From Ceratorhiza oryzae-sativae (lineage: Eukaryota; Basidiomycota; Agaricomycetes; Cantharellales; Ceratobasidiaceae), in the NCBI GenBank assembly GCA_030998015.1, contig JARWMV010000243.1, positions 310,001 to 374,000 of the forward strand: a stretch of 64,000 nucleotides of DNA, given 5' to 3'. The notes under the pieces are model-generated. The model saw only the letters and a program-made list of their open reading frames with translations, had not been told where the DNA came from and made no database searches. A program made the position numbers and the translations under genes. Shown here in pieces: positions 1-13,718 of this stretch; position 1 is the first letter of the stretch; every line of letters begins with the position of its first letter.

Positions 1-1633
1 ATGTGAACGCCTGCAAGCGGGGCTTAACCCACCTAGTCGTCTCGTGACCAGCAAATACAAACGTGCTGTCTAGGTTTAAGCGGGCAGATGGAGCCTTTCC
101 AGTAGCAGACTCACTTCATGTGGCCGACCATCTCCTGGCGGGTGATACGACCCTCCGAACCCTGAGCCTCGTTTGCTTTCACTGCGGCCGGAATGATGAT
201 TTAGCACTCAGAACCAAAGCCGTTAATTGGAGTTAATTACTCAGCAGAGTCATTATATCCCGTCCGCGACCGGACTGGGACGAAAGATCTTCTCCGGAGG
301 AGATCAGGGCTTGGCGGGCTTGTAGTATCTCATCGGCCTGTGCCTTCTGGATAGATATGACCTCTTGAATCTCCTGGATGCCATTAATCGGTAGGTACTG
401 TCGTGCCCATTTACGGAAGGCAGGTGTTCCAATTTTGAAGGCAAACGGGATATACGAAGTGTAGGGGGCAACGGCGGAAAGTACGCGCCTGACAATCACA
501 AGGATTAGCAGCTACAATACTCAGATCATCGTAAAGCCCGTACAGACACTCTTGATTGCAATGTTGTAATCGTTTCGCTCTCCCGTGAATGAACCAAGTG
601 AATACCCGAGGCCAGCTTCGCCGACGAGTTCCAGCGCGGCAGCAGTCGCCCATGGGAACACGTCGATCTCGTTGGAGGATGAGCATGTCTTGGATAGCTC
701 CTTCCTGATCCCATCACAGGTCTATTTACCGAAAAGAATCAATCAATAGATTATAGATTTGTGTGGGCTCATTATACATACTCTTTCACCGATATCCATA
801 AATATTGGCATCTGTCACAGGAGTTAATACTGAAGATAGCTTCATGCGCACATCATACCACTGAATTGGTCATTAGTATAGGGATGCAGCAGATGACAGC
901 CGTTTCACTGACATTCACGCAGAAATTTGACGGTAAAGACTGGGTTCAATAGCTGAAATTTGACGGTCATCAGTTGGCTCATCTGGTCACTGGAATAACA
1001 TTACCTTCCGGTGGACTCGATGTTTCTCCCCTGGAAAATTATTTTTAACCTCAGTCCGACCGTTATGCGCTATGTACATACCAGCCATGCTAAACAGCCC
1101 GCCACCGAAAATGAATCCCATCATACTCGAGTGCACATTAGTCTCGTCAATCATGAATACCACACTAGGGGTTACACACAGGTTATTACCAGTAGGGCGC
1201 TCGAAATTGGCCCGATCCTTGACTAACATCGCGTGCAGAGCGGCAGGATCACATGTCCAGACTATTTCTTCCTATTACTATCGTTTAGCATATCGAAATA
1301 TGCGATTAGAAACACTAGACTCACTCCAAAGCCGGCATGGAGCTTCGCAGTTGGACCATAAGTTGAGGCCAAATGCTGATGGAACTGTGCTCCATTCGGC
1401 CCAAGGAATTTGGCAAAGTTTCCTAAATCATTGTATGAGCTTGAGTGCATAGGGGAAAGGTGGAATTAAGCATATTTACCATCCTTCCAAGTGTCTCTAG
1501 GCGGCCCAGGCAGCGGGACAAGGAGTTTACCGCGGCGAGCAAAGCGGTAGAGTAACACCAAGGATGTGCCAACTGCGAGCCAGGTCAAGGCAGAAAATCC
1601 GTAGAAAGTTGTGTCGAATATCTCAGAAAGCAT
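1..1633 (-). CDS. Cytochrome P450 monooxygenase (3' end outside window)
   Basis: Spliced P450 gene on the minus strand, truncated by the left edge. Exon 1 (1633-1480) encodes an N-terminal membrane anchor followed by the proline hinge PLPGPP. Intron 1 (1423-1479) has GTAAAT/TTTAG ends, and exon 2 resumes with a GNFAKFLGP segment. Later exons carry the helix C region (GEKHRVHRK), a LLNPVFTVKFLRE block, a helix E-like segment ending in LELVGEAGLGYSLGSF, and the I-helix oxygen-activation motif AGHETT at about 34-54. The ExxR and heme-cysteine parts lie beyond base 1. Established knowledge: such ER-anchored class II P450s take electrons from a P450 reductase and oxidise lipophilic metabolites or xenobiotics. 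The substrate cannot be told. No disabling mutation was seen in the visible exons, but some internal splice sites are inferred. Confidence 0.88.
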
Positions 1634-4600
1634 TTTTTTTTTGACTTGAGAAGGGCAGGCAAAACAGAATCAACCCCGACTCCTTTTATAACTCCTGCAC
1701 CCGACAAAACATCAGCATTGCTGGGTCATACAGTCATCGACCTGCATGTCATCTTTGGGGAGAAAACCGCGCGTTCGACCCTCCTATCACGTTCCGGCCT
1801 CCGAGAGATGCCCAAGAGATGCTACAGGAACTCAATGTTCCCAGAGGGAAGAGAAGTCCCGGATGTAATCCCTTTTGGCATTTATCGCTTAGCGAAACAC
1901 AATGCAGTTGCCAAGAAGAGGTTTTTCGGACACTTGTGTGAGTAAGCAAGGCACTACTTGAGACTCCAGCTATGGCTCACTCGTTCTATAGCAAGGGAAC
2001 CTTTCGCTAGGATTAATATCGGTCGAGACCCCGTGCAAAGAGGTTTCTCTTCCGCATTTCTGCACGTACCCTTTTTCACTTGCATTCATCCAACTGCTGC
2101 CGCCTCGTTGGGCGGAAGCAACCCGTTTCGCGTAACGTGGAAGGCCTGTCTTGCAGCTCAACATGTGAGTCATCGATTCTCTATGGTCGTGTGATATTAA
2201 TCTCTCAAATCAGTCAAGGGCGATCTCGAAGTCGATGCTTGCAACCAGCGACATGTATAACACCACAGCGTCGACCAGGTTGGCCGTCTCACACGACGAA
2301 TTGACTCCACCCCCATGACGTAATGTCGCGCCTTTCTCAAGTGAGTCCGTCATATCGAAGCCCCGAATTGGATTTCGGGACTTATCGGCATCTCGTCTCG
2401 ATATTTCAGTGCGTATACCAAGAATAAAGACGTATGAAAGGCTTGCTGTTCGTGACCCAAATCAGCAATGCCAACTCGGCCTGCTCATCTGTCCAATATG
2501 AATACAACGCGCTATGTTGGTTGGGATTACAGGTGCTAAAGTTACCTTGTCTTTATGCATTCACTTTCCGGTTGTGACCAACCTAGTGAATCCAGGTTAG
2601 TTTGATTTCATATGGTTGCCGTTAGGCTTCGATCTCATTTGCTTTTTGTTGTCAATTGCAAACATCAACAAAGCCAAGCCCGGTCGTCGGTGGAGAGTCA
2701 GTTTCGTAAGAGGTGCTGAGTAGTCGAAGGCAGCCATTTCTCCACTACCGCGCGCGTACGATGGCCGGGTGGGAAGCTATGATGGGTAACAGCTCGCTCC
2801 CTAATTGACTCCGAAGATTGAGCATGCGTCGTCACATCCGCGCGGGAAGTGCACTGGAAAGTTCCAGATGCATTGCATTTTGTGGGTTATGCTTTCCGCA
2901 GATCCTATCAGTGTCGAAGTCCCAGTAAGTTTGTTCTCCTGGAGCTAAAAGCTCAGCTGGAGGATGACCAAGGGAGTGCCGGCCCATATGCTATTAAACC
3001 CTAAATACCTTATCAATCAGCTTTCCCGCGCGCCCTCGCGTTATTTGTAGAATTAGTAGCATAGTAGAATATTTACTAAAGTGCGCGCCATGGAGAGTGG
3101 GGGGTGGCAACCCCGTATAAGGACCATATCCAGCACACGTAGATTAATTTTTTTTTTAAAAAAAAATACATACGTAACCAGCTACATGAACACGAGGTCA
3201 AACCGCTCGGTGGAAGAAAAGAAAAAAGGCAAGCAAAGGCCATGAAGAGAACAACAGGCAAGGAGGTTATAAGGACGCCAAAGCGAAGCAACCAGAAAGC
3301 AGGAAGCAAAGGTGGACCACGTAAAATTAAGAGAGGGAAAGAAAATTCAAGTCGTAGAGAAAGCATCACAGCGAGAAAGAAACTGGACAAAGCGGAAAGG
3401 CCTTTTTTTGAATTGAAGAGTCGAGGAAGTGAGAAATAGGAAGGATGCGCGGCGAGGGACATGTCAGTAAAAAAGGGCTAAACGTAACCAAACGCACCTG
3501 GCGGGTCTTGGTTAGTCAAGATCTAGCTAAGATCGGCCGTTTTAGTCGACCACAACGCGTGGAGCTTCGTTTGAGTTCGGATAGCGCAAAACTGGGTGTT
3601 TTAGCTGTCCGGCCTCTCATTTGATAGAGAAGCTCCATGAGGGAACTAAAAAATAGGCAGATTGGCGTGCCGTTATGCCAGGGCTGTCTAATTCGTGCTC
3701 AAAAAGTAAAACAGCCTCTTATTAGTCGTCCCGAGGGCTGACAGTCGCCGGATTGGTCGTGAGCTCCCCTGATGAGTCGGTTAAGAACTTATTGGTCGCC
3801 CCATTAGTTGACTAGCTAGCCATCGGTCAGCAAATTAGTTCTGGGATGCCTAAATTAGTTCCATTCACACTATCCGCTCCATTAGTTGCTCGCGAGTTGC
3901 TCGTTACTTCTCTGAAGGTGATATGAATAACAATAATATGCGCACCTGAGGCTTCAGCTTCACTGGCTCCGTCTCTGCACTCTTTTCTCTCAGATATTTT
4001 ATTGTTATTTTGGTCTCTTCGAATGCTGCTTGAAGCGTAAAAGATCAATGCGCATGCAAAATAGAACATTCCACTCGTAGTTTCCTATGAGGTAAAATGT
4101 ATGCGCGAAAGCGTTACGATAAACATATTAGACCACATGCACGCCGGTTTCGTAAGGGCTTATTACAACTCGATTTCCAAATTTTGCAATTTAAAAAGAC
4201 GAACACAATTCCACTTGGGTATATCAAAAAAAATAGAACTTCCATCTCCTCTACCTTTGGTTCCTCTGAAATATTCCATAATTCTTCGAACATACGATCC
4301 TAGGACATGAAGTCCGTAGAGATATCCAAACCTGAGAGCCAAGCGAGCAGCGGCGTGATCAGTGGCGCGTAGACAAGCAGGGCGCGCAGTGAGGGGGTGC
4401 TGCCAGTTGCTTCCATTGCGAGGTGCGCTGTGGGGACGACAAGGGCGGATGCCAAAGCCTTGCGCAGCGCATTTCCAAAGCGAACGGGAGCGACAACGAG
4501 GAGCGCTGGAGGGGCTGTCGGGTCACTCCGGGTCTGCTGGGGGCAGGAACGACGCCAAATGCTGCGAGGCGAGGGGCGTCTATGTCTTATCTCGACCAAA

Positions 4601-5374
4601 ACCCGAAAATCTAAGTAAGCTACTCTAACCTAGGTAGCACCAGTATGGGTCTAAGTGCGTTCGGTAGCACCGTAGTGGAGCTACCGCGTGCCACCTGGAA
4701 CACGTGTTACTGAGTGCTAGTTGAGGCCAATCCCACTGTCCGGTCCCGCCTAAGAAAGCCTGATTTTCGGCAAGATAAAAACTAAGTGTCGGTGCAGAGA
4801 GACGGGTATATATGACCAGTGAGCACAACTGTGCATCGATCATGTGAGTATATGCGCGCGCGACAAACATGCGTAAACCGAATCGGAAGCGAAGCATTCA
4901 CACGATGGCATTGACTAATAAGAAAACACACCGAGCGCGTGCGAGCAAACTAAAGTGAAATAATTGTCAAATGACGCAAGAGTACAAAGTCAAGATCGAG
5001 AAGATAATGGATGATGGATGACGCACAACGAACAGTGGATATTGGACGTGGGGCAGCGGATGATAGAAATTTGATAGCGGGTAGTGGATAGGGATAATGG
5101 ATAGTGGAAAGCCAAGCGTTAAGCCGAGTCGAGTACCGGCTGAAACTACACCCAACGAGGACGAGTGCCGTGAGGGCTGACAGGTCGAAAAGGGGAGGCA
5201 ATAAAAAGTCGAATAAAGACGGCCAAAGGTCGAGAGTGGGATGTTCGGAGTCGCGAGTCGGCAGTCCGCAGACACACGGGCGCTTAGTCAGGGCTTCCGT
5301 ATTTGGCCGCCACCTCGCTTCAACGGTTTCTCGATTTTGAGAACTGCCCTTTCTCTGAGTTTATAGTGTTTAGC
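1634..5374. other. Gene-poor region without a supportable gene
   Basis: About 3.7 kb in which only short overlapping open frames occur, with no recognisable domain. It includes a purine-rich stretch (about 3130-3460) whose complement gives a spurious hydrophobic frame. Around 3480-3900 there is a loose repetition of TTAGTCG-like words. At 4960-5110 a degenerate GATAATGGA/TAGTGGA repeat occurs. A GC-rich patch at 4300-4600 is open in several frames. It may be decayed mobile DNA, but nothing diagnostic (terminal repeats, transposase or reverse transcriptase motifs) was found. Confidence 0.5.
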
Positions 5375-7265
5375 ATGAATCCCCCCAAACCTAGTTTCGA
5401 ACCCTTGATATACTTTCCGCGTCACGAGGAACCCGTGAGTTCGTGTTCGGTGCCGCCTTTGCGCTTCAAGGACAGTGCGGAGGAGTGGGTGTGTATTGCG
5501 AGCGTTCAAGTCGAATTTTCGGTGCACGAGGTTCTTTTTTTGTTCTATTTATTCCTTGGATATTGCATTGATTTAGCAAATGTCGACTCTATCTAGTAGT
5601 TTTCGCAAGTTGCCGACGCGCTCGTTCACCACCCTGAACGAAACTCTCCACTCATATTGCGCGCAGAAATCACCTCTAATCTGCAAATTATCCATCCAAA
5701 ATCTCCTATTTCTTCCAGCTCTCCCGAGCTATTATTGGAATACCACCCTACGCGTCGAGTCGGGCGAGTTCTCTGTCCACGACAACCAAAACGCGACCGA
5801 GCCTTGCACCAGTCTTGTACATTTTATGCTCCCGAAGGAAAGGAAACCCCAACGGTATTAGTTCTTAGCCCAGACCTGTCGGAAGAGCATCCCGTGCCCC
5901 CATTTTATCACCCTGCTGTACGCCATTTGGCTATCCGGTACATCGAAGCGGAGGCTGGAGGAGGTCAAATCGTGGTGGATGCGGTTCGGCTTGTTCCTCA
6001 TGACGGACTGCCGTCGAGGCTTGTCAAAACATGTGTCTCATTGCTTGAAGGGGTGCATCGAGTAGGGTATGGATACGCGAATGGTTATAGGAAACGCGTG
6101 GAGCACGATGTCAGTGCACCCATTTAGGTCTCTCCCGTGTTGTTGACGGTTTTGACAGACACTGGTAGATAAAGCCGAATTCCAGGATTTGTATTTGCAG
6201 ATGAAGGAGATGTATGGTGGAATGGCCGAGAATTGGCAAGAGGCTACAGATCCTTCGAAACATGTATTCGAGGTGGGTTGGGTTCAGGTGAAGCCCTACG
6301 TTGCTAAATCATATGTAGGATATTGGGATTGCTACATTTTTGATTATTCTCTGGAAGAATACCTACCAAGGCCATCCCACCGAATCTCCATCTACGAGTG
6401 ATGCCTTTCCTTGGTCTCGTTATCCCCGACCTCCTGGCGGGTTTCGCGATATCGGATGCGGCAATGGACTTTTAACGCACATCCTTGTCGCGTCTGGATA
6501 CAAAGGGATCGGGATCGATCTTCGAGAACGCAAGAGCTGGTCGAACTATCCAGCTGAGACCCAAGCCTGTCTCAAGGTTGCAGCGTTGGACTTCACCGCT
6601 CTCAAATATAACCCTTTGTGCGGAAATTTCGAGGGTTTGCCGGATGTACTCCTCCCCGAGGCGGACGAGAAGGTGTTTTTGATCGGCAACCACGCAGACG
6701 AGCTGACGCCCTGGATGCCTCTTGTTGCACATGCCTCTCGGGCGGATTTTATCAACATTCCGTGTTGTTTCTGGGGGTTAGACGAGCGGTTCCAAGCTCG
6801 AAAGACAAAAGACATGCCTGGTCCTAGCACGTCTGCCCAGCCTTGCCCAGAGCAGCCTTGGGAACTCGCCCTGGCGGATCGACTTCATTCTGTCATTGGG
6901 GGTCAGTCTAATGTAACTAGCCCGACAAAGAAGACTGGTACGAAACAGCCCAGCCAGTATGGAAGGTATATGCTCTGGGTTGCGAGACTGCAATGGGAGT
7001 GTGGATTCGAGGTTGAGGTTGAAGCCCTGCGGATCCCGAGCACTCGAAACTGGGCGTTTGTAGGTATGTATATCTTGCCACTCTGATATGTCGACATGTA
7101 CTTAGCTTGGACGACTTAGGTCGGGCACGGAGTTGGGAGGCTGATGATGAGCGATCCAAGTATGACGAGTATGTCGACGACCTGGTTGGTCAGGTTCGCC
7201 AGAGGGGGCTGTTCAAGACTCGAGTACCTGAAGGAAAGGAAGGGGGATTTATTACCATTTATTAA
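5375..7265 (+). CDS. TRM44: tRNA (uracil-2'-O-)-methyltransferase, Trm44 family
   Basis: SAM-dependent enzyme expected to 2'-O-methylate U44 of tRNA-Ser in the cytoplasm. The chosen start is the ATG at 5375 (MNPPKPSFEPL); an in-frame upstream initiator at 5303 is only TTG. Exon 1 ends near 5529, and exon 2 (from about 5600) reads FSQVADALVHHPERN, a Trm44-like segment. The next exons give LVDKAEFQDLYLQMKEMYGG, then DIGIATFLIILWKNTYQG, then the SAM-binding loop FRDIGCGNGLLTHIL followed by GYKGIGIDLR. Later FLIGNHADELTPWMP and FINIPCCFWGLDERF match the catalytic domain. The last exon ends GGFITIY at 7265. The donor of intron 1 is ambiguous (GTTCTT or GTGCAC), so a few residues there are uncertain. 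The identification rests on remembered family motifs. Confidence 0.87.
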
Positions 7266-7531
7266 GCTGTTGAGGTTCAGCTTGGCGTGAACGAGAATAC
7301 AACTTTTAGCTGCTAAGAATGAATAACCCAGGGCTGGCGAGTGCCAACACGCAGCATACGCATTTGGAAAATCGTTGAACCAGTGCCTACGTAATCAGCC
7401 GCAGAAATGCGCATTTGAAATAGGACTTGCGCCAGTGACCGGCCAGCATCCCCACCTCTGAGCGCCCTGCTTGGCTCAAAGTTCCCGCGCATCCTGTTCT
7501 CAACCACCACCATCCCCTCTTGCTCTCAAAC

Positions 7532-8686
<1,155 letters not shown>

Positions 8687-8895
8687 CAAAAGGGTTGTCT
8701 TGATTTTCATTGATTTGTTTCTTTTGGTGGGACGCTTGAATGTTATGTATGCTCAGGATGCATTGTTGTAGTTTTATGTGCATTGCTCCTCAACTACCCC
8801 AGCTGTCTTTCGTACTAATTGCATTTTATATGTTTTTCCTCGCATTGTGTTCCGTGCGTTGGATTACAAAAAGTAAAATACAGACAATACAACAT

Positions 8896-9899
8896 CTACT
8901 CTCGAAGCCAGGCATTTCTAATTGCCTTTTTCGCTTGCTTTTGGGCCTTGAACCGCTCCTACAAGTCGACTCATCAGCTCACGTTTCAACCTTGCGCCCA
9001 ACCCGACACGACTCACAATATCTGCCTTGGTGACTCGCTTCCTCTTCTCACCAACCCCGGCCTCTTGATCGGCTTTGGCCTTTGCATCCCGCTCCGCAAT
9101 TTCTCGTTCCCAAGCAGCCGTATCAAAGTAGACAGAGCTCATACGTTGAGCTCGGGCCGCTTCGCTCAAGTGCTCTGGCTGTCGCCCGTCCATGGCCGTA
9201 AACTTGCCAGACCGGGCGCCGAATCGAGCCGTAAACGTCGGGACGGGTCCCTTGGCTCCTGCTGATGGTACGGCAAGGGTTGGATCAAGGTAGGCGAGCT
9301 CGGGGTCTATACCGTTTAGGTACGATAGATCTTGCGGTGGTTTGGGTACATCGTCTGTCGCTGCCGGTGTTGGTGTTGGCGCCGATGCCGTGTGAGGTTG
9401 GGTGGCAGAGGACGAAGAGATGGCAGCAAGGGTGCTAGAAGAGGAAGAGGCAGATGGATCGAGCGGGTTCACCCAGGTTGTTTCGGCCGTTCGAGTGTTG
9501 TAAAAGTAGTAGGCGTTGTGTGCTGGTGACCAGACTGCCTGCCATTCGGCTTGGCTAGGGACTGGTTCGTCTGGGAGGGGAGGATCTGGAGGTTTCACGA
9601 GTATATTAACCTTGCCATCCCGAATCAACTCTCGTAAAGGTGTGATACGCACTTTCATCCTCTGCAGCTGCCTCCTCGCCCTCCTTGTCCTTCTGCTCCT
9701 TGGGGGAGCCTCCAGTGTCCTCGTCCTTGCTCCCGCCCGCCTCTTGATGCTCTGGAGAAGAAGATGTAGATTCTCGCTCCTCCGTCTCTTTCCCCGCCAC
9801 GGTCTCTGGTTGATCCTGTTCCACGGCTGTCTCCGGTGCTGTCTCGTGCGCCTGGCTCGCAGTCGGCGGTGCGGCAGGGTCATTTACGGAGGATGACAT
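8896..9899 (-). CDS. WW-domain protein, probable nuclear RNA-processing factor
   Basis: Three exons (9899-9653, 9585-9017, 8958-8896) give 292 residues. The introns are 67 and 58 nt with GTGCGT and GTGAGT donors. Residues 1 to about 83 are acidic and disordered. A WW domain follows at about 94-122 with both tryptophans (WQAVWSPAHNAYYFYN ... TTWVNPL). The middle is Ser/Ala/Pro-rich. The C-terminal part has YFDTAAWEREIAERDAKAK, then KRKRVTKADIERFKAQKQ, ending RNAWLRE. Without splicing the last intron the reading frame gives a false C-terminus. WW domains bind proline-rich ligands. The layout resembles fungal WW proteins linked to pre-mRNA splicing, but that role is inference. It converges with the E2 gene, the stops being about 210 bp apart. 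Confidence 0.85.
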
Positions 9900-11214
9900 C
9901 GCCAGTGCGCAGTTTAACTTCGATTATGTACGTGTTCGGGATATAGGAGGGATAATTAAATAAAAAGTTAGCAGGGCGAGCGTGGTGGTCGAGGTGAAGT
10001 GTGCTTGGGTGATGATGTCAGCTGGGCGCTTGATCTTGACCACACCTGCTGAGGTTTGTTCTCCCCGCTATATAATTCAGCACCACTAATCGAAGCCCTC
10101 CACACAGATAGTTCACAGCATATCCAGCTACATCCCTGCCACCTAATGCCCTCCTCCTGAATCTTCTGCTCCACATATAAGACCCCGTAGTAAAGGACCT
10201 TTCCCAACCCGGCATCCCCTACCCAGCTCCCAAGCTCTCAAGTCGGTTTCCGGTTTATCTGCATTAGAGCCCACATTCTCTTACGATTTGGGACCTTGTC
10301 TGGCCGTCTAAATTACCCGTTAGTGCCTCTCTCTACATTTGCGAACCTTTGCTAGTAGGTAAAAACAATCCGTTATGCTTCAGGATGCGACGAATGCTAG
10401 TCCGCTTCATGAAATATTTCGATCATTCAGAACATTCCACACCTGAAAGCAGGATGCTATTGACCTTGCCTGGCTAGCGCAATTTTGTGATGCCTTTCCT
10501 AGATACGGCGAATAGACCTATAGCTTACAAGTTTCCTTACATCCCTTTTCCATTTGCCGCGCGCTGTCGCTTACCGCACGAGTCCCAGCTGCAATCCGTG
10601 TGATATGCACTTCATTTCAATTGCATGTCAGGGGCCGACTTATGTCACGGATCCTCGAATGGTCGTGACTGTTACGTCGTTGACTCGGCCAAAAGCCGAT
10701 TTGCTAGTTAGAACTCCATTTCTAGCTCAGCTGAACGAGCCCTTGCTAGGTTGAGTTAGCACGTGTTACTCGCCCTCGTGTAGCTTAGCCAGGCACGGTG
10801 CTCTTACTAGCTCTAACCAACAAACCAACTGCTGTCCGTGCAGCGTCAAGAGTTGTTCGGCACGGTCCCTCAAATCAGATATTTGAATATGATAAGTTGT
10901 CGGTATGTTGATGGGGGTGGACGGTGCTACAACCATTCGCAACATTGAGCTCACGTATGATATTGCTTCACTCCAGCCGATGTTGTGATGTGCTCCCCAG
11001 TATATTTTCAACTCCCTGATTTGATCGAATGCCGTACGTGAAGCTGCAACCGAAGACAGCATAGCCACTCGGCTATATGCTATCCCAGGGATCATTGCCG
11101 TGTGGAAGAGCGGGCAATTGAGTCCGCAGCCCGTAAGAAGTTGATATTATTTTGATTCAATAAGTAGCAACCACCAAAGCCCGCTCCCGCTCTTGTGTTC
11201 AACCATCAACCTCA
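9900..11214. other. Intergenic region, no gene seen
   Basis: About 1.3 kb between the divergently transcribed WW-domain gene and the next P450. Only short, unrelated open frames are present and none shows a recognisable motif. It must contain the promoters of both neighbours. No clear TATA box or structured RNA was identified. Confidence 0.5.
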
Positions 11215-13360
11215 ATGCCACTCGACTACCTGGACTATCTCGTATGCGCTAGCTTCGTGGTGCTCAGTGGCACCTGGATTCGAACAAGGTATTCGGAATC
11301 TAGACTACCGCTCCCTCCAGGTCCTCCACGCTGGCCGTTGATAGGGTGCCTCCTATCGTTTCCTCGGGACGAGCCAAACTGGAAAGTCTTCCTACGATGG
11401 GGAAAAGCCAAGAGTGCGTCTTGAAAACGCCCAACAGCTCGCGAATCCTCATTAAATAATCGCCCGATAGAGAGCCATGTAATCTATGCACCAATCATTG
11501 GGGACAAACTTGTCATCCTAAACTCTGTTAAAGCGGCGGTTGAGCTCCTAGAGCGCCGATCCAGTCAGTACAGCGGCCGCCCGCGTTTGGTCATGGGTGG
11601 AGAGCTGTGGGTGTTTCCTTATGCCATATTCACCTTTTGAGAGCTTATCTCTTGCATAGTGTTGGGTGGAACCAAATTCTAGGACTAACCACGTACGGTA
11701 ACACAGCTCGTCGCATGCGCCGACTCTTGCATGACGGAATGGGCCCACAGGCCATGCAGGTCAGCCTCCATCAATCTTTCCTGCTTGAAATTTCACAAGT
11801 CTCTCGTAGACATGGAAGCCATACCAAGAGCAAGAAGTACTTAAATTCCTCCGGCGGCTGCTTCATACCCCCCAAGATCTTATAGCACATATTCGGCAGT
11901 AGGTTCACCCGCTTTACTTCCTGCATATGCTTATCTGGGCTCAGAGCCGCTGGAGCCAGTGTGGTCAAGCTCACATACGGATACACCGTCCAGGGCAACA
12001 ATGATGAATATATCAGAATAGCCGAACTAGCTATGGACTCGTTTTCGACCCTAACGATGCCTGGAGCCTTTATGGTTGATGCATTGCCCTGGCGTAAGTT
12101 GACTCTGACTCCGGGATAAAAGGAAACACGAGATTAATCGGTCGTGGGCTGGCAGTCCAATATATTCCATGGGCTCCGTTCAAGAAGGTCATTCCCGAGT
12201 CACGCAAGCTGCGGATCGATCTCGCGGAAGTACCTATGGAGTTTGTACGCAAACAGATGGTGGGTACACGATCGAACCTAACCTTCTATCAGTAGTGCAG
12301 ACACAGCGAATTTCACAGAGCACGGGGAAAGGCGAACCGTCCATTGTTTCTCGATGGCTCGAAACCCCATCGAGCGAGAAAGAGTACGAGCATATTGTCA
12401 AGGTCACCACATTTCTTTTGTCTAGGCACGTATTCGAAACTCACTCGTGTATTGGTGATAGTACGCTGCGGCATCGCTTTATGCCGGTGGAGCGGATACA
12501 GTATGTGCTTCCATATCCTATAGCCAGTTCTTGTTGCTCAAAAAAGGCTTCCCATAGACTGTATCAGCAATCACAACTTTTTTCATAGGCATGCTGTACA
12601 ACCCGACGGCGCAGCGCAAAGCTCAGAATGAGATATCTCAACTCCTGCCAGACAGGCTCCCAACATCTACGGACCGAGAGCAGCTACCCTATGTTGAAGC
12701 AATATACAAAGAGGTACTAAGATGGCAACCGATTGCACCTCTTGGGCTGCCGCATTTATATATGGGCAAAACTGACGATCAGTATGAAGGCAAGTCCTGC
12801 ATACAACCCCCCTGCATGAAAAGCCAAAGATTGAACATGCGTGGGATAGGGATGAGGATCCCCGTTGGAGCGATTCTCTTTGCGAATATCTGGGGAATCT
12901 TGCGCGACCCATCAATGTACAAGAACCCAGACGAGTTCAACCCAGAGCGGTTCCTAGGACCTAACGCAGAGCCCGACCCGGAGAACGTAGTTTTCGGTTT
13001 TGGTCGACGGTAAGCGCATACATATGAATGAGCGATTACACACGTGGAACTGAATTTGTTCTGGGCACCTCCCCAGACGTTGTCCCGGGATAAGTATAGC
13101 CCAATCGTCGGTGTGGCTTTCCATTGCACTCACGCTTGCCGCGTACGTCATTACTCCGACTGTCGACAAGGACGGGAATGAAGTGCTGCCCTCGCTGGAC
13201 TATTCCAACCAAACAATCAGGTTAGTCAATATCAATAAATCAAAACGCCCAATCTCTGAGAACACTCCCTGGATCTGTCAGCCATCCTCCTCCGTTCTCG
13301 TGCAATATCACACCAAGATCGGAAAGGATGAAGAAAATAATTGAAGAAGTAGTAGTGTAA
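11215..13360 (+). CDS. Cytochrome P450 monooxygenase (complete)
   Basis: Multi-exon P450 starting MPLDYLDYLVCASFVVLSG (membrane anchor), followed by the proline hinge LPLPPGPPRWPLIG. Exon 2 (SHVIYAPIIGDKLVILNS) joins exon 1 in phase through an AAG codon. The I-helix reads AGGADTTVSAIT after removal of an intron at about 12500-12556. The ExxR motif is in YKEVLRW, the PERF motif in NPDEFNPERFLG, and the heme-binding loop is FGFGRRRCPG across an intron near 13012. The last exon ends RSERMKKIIEEVVV at 13360. All key motifs are intact, so it is probably functional. The family resembles fungal P450s annotated as O-methylsterigmatocystin oxidoreductase-like; the substrate is unknown. It belongs to a different clade from the P450 at the left edge. 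Some middle exon borders (11600-12450) are not fixed. Confidence 0.9.
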
Positions 13361-13718
13361 ACAAGAATTAATGAAATTCGAAACATGTCTTAGGCTGTGA
13401 GTATTCTGATGGCCTTGGAACGGCTCTGAAGAGTCGTATATGCGTGACCGGTGCGGCAACAACACGGAATTGCGTCAGATACACAGCCACTGGCCTCCGA
13501 AATCTTCCATTCCTCCACCTCCACCTCCCGGCTTGCATGAACAAATCTCAACGGGTACTCACAAACGGATTGAATGACCCCATTCCACCATTTTAACACC
13601 TTATCCAAAAATCGTCCAACAAAGTGTATTTTTAATTGACGTCTCAGTTGTATGAAGGAACAACAATGGCCCAAATAACACCCTGGACCGTCTAGATGCC
13701 CTTTTGCCATTATCCCAC

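Noticed and set aside
1646..2304. Several 60-100 codon frames next to the first P450
   Set aside because: No family signature, no plausible splicing into a longer product, and overlap on both strands.
3076..3462. 128-codon hydrophobic frame on the minus strand
   Set aside because: It is the complement of a purine-rich low-complexity stretch. The composition alone keeps it open and it has no domain.
4300..4628. Overlapping frames on both strands in a GC-rich patch
   Set aside because: Three plus frames and one minus frame are open together, which points to base composition rather than coding. No motif was recognised.
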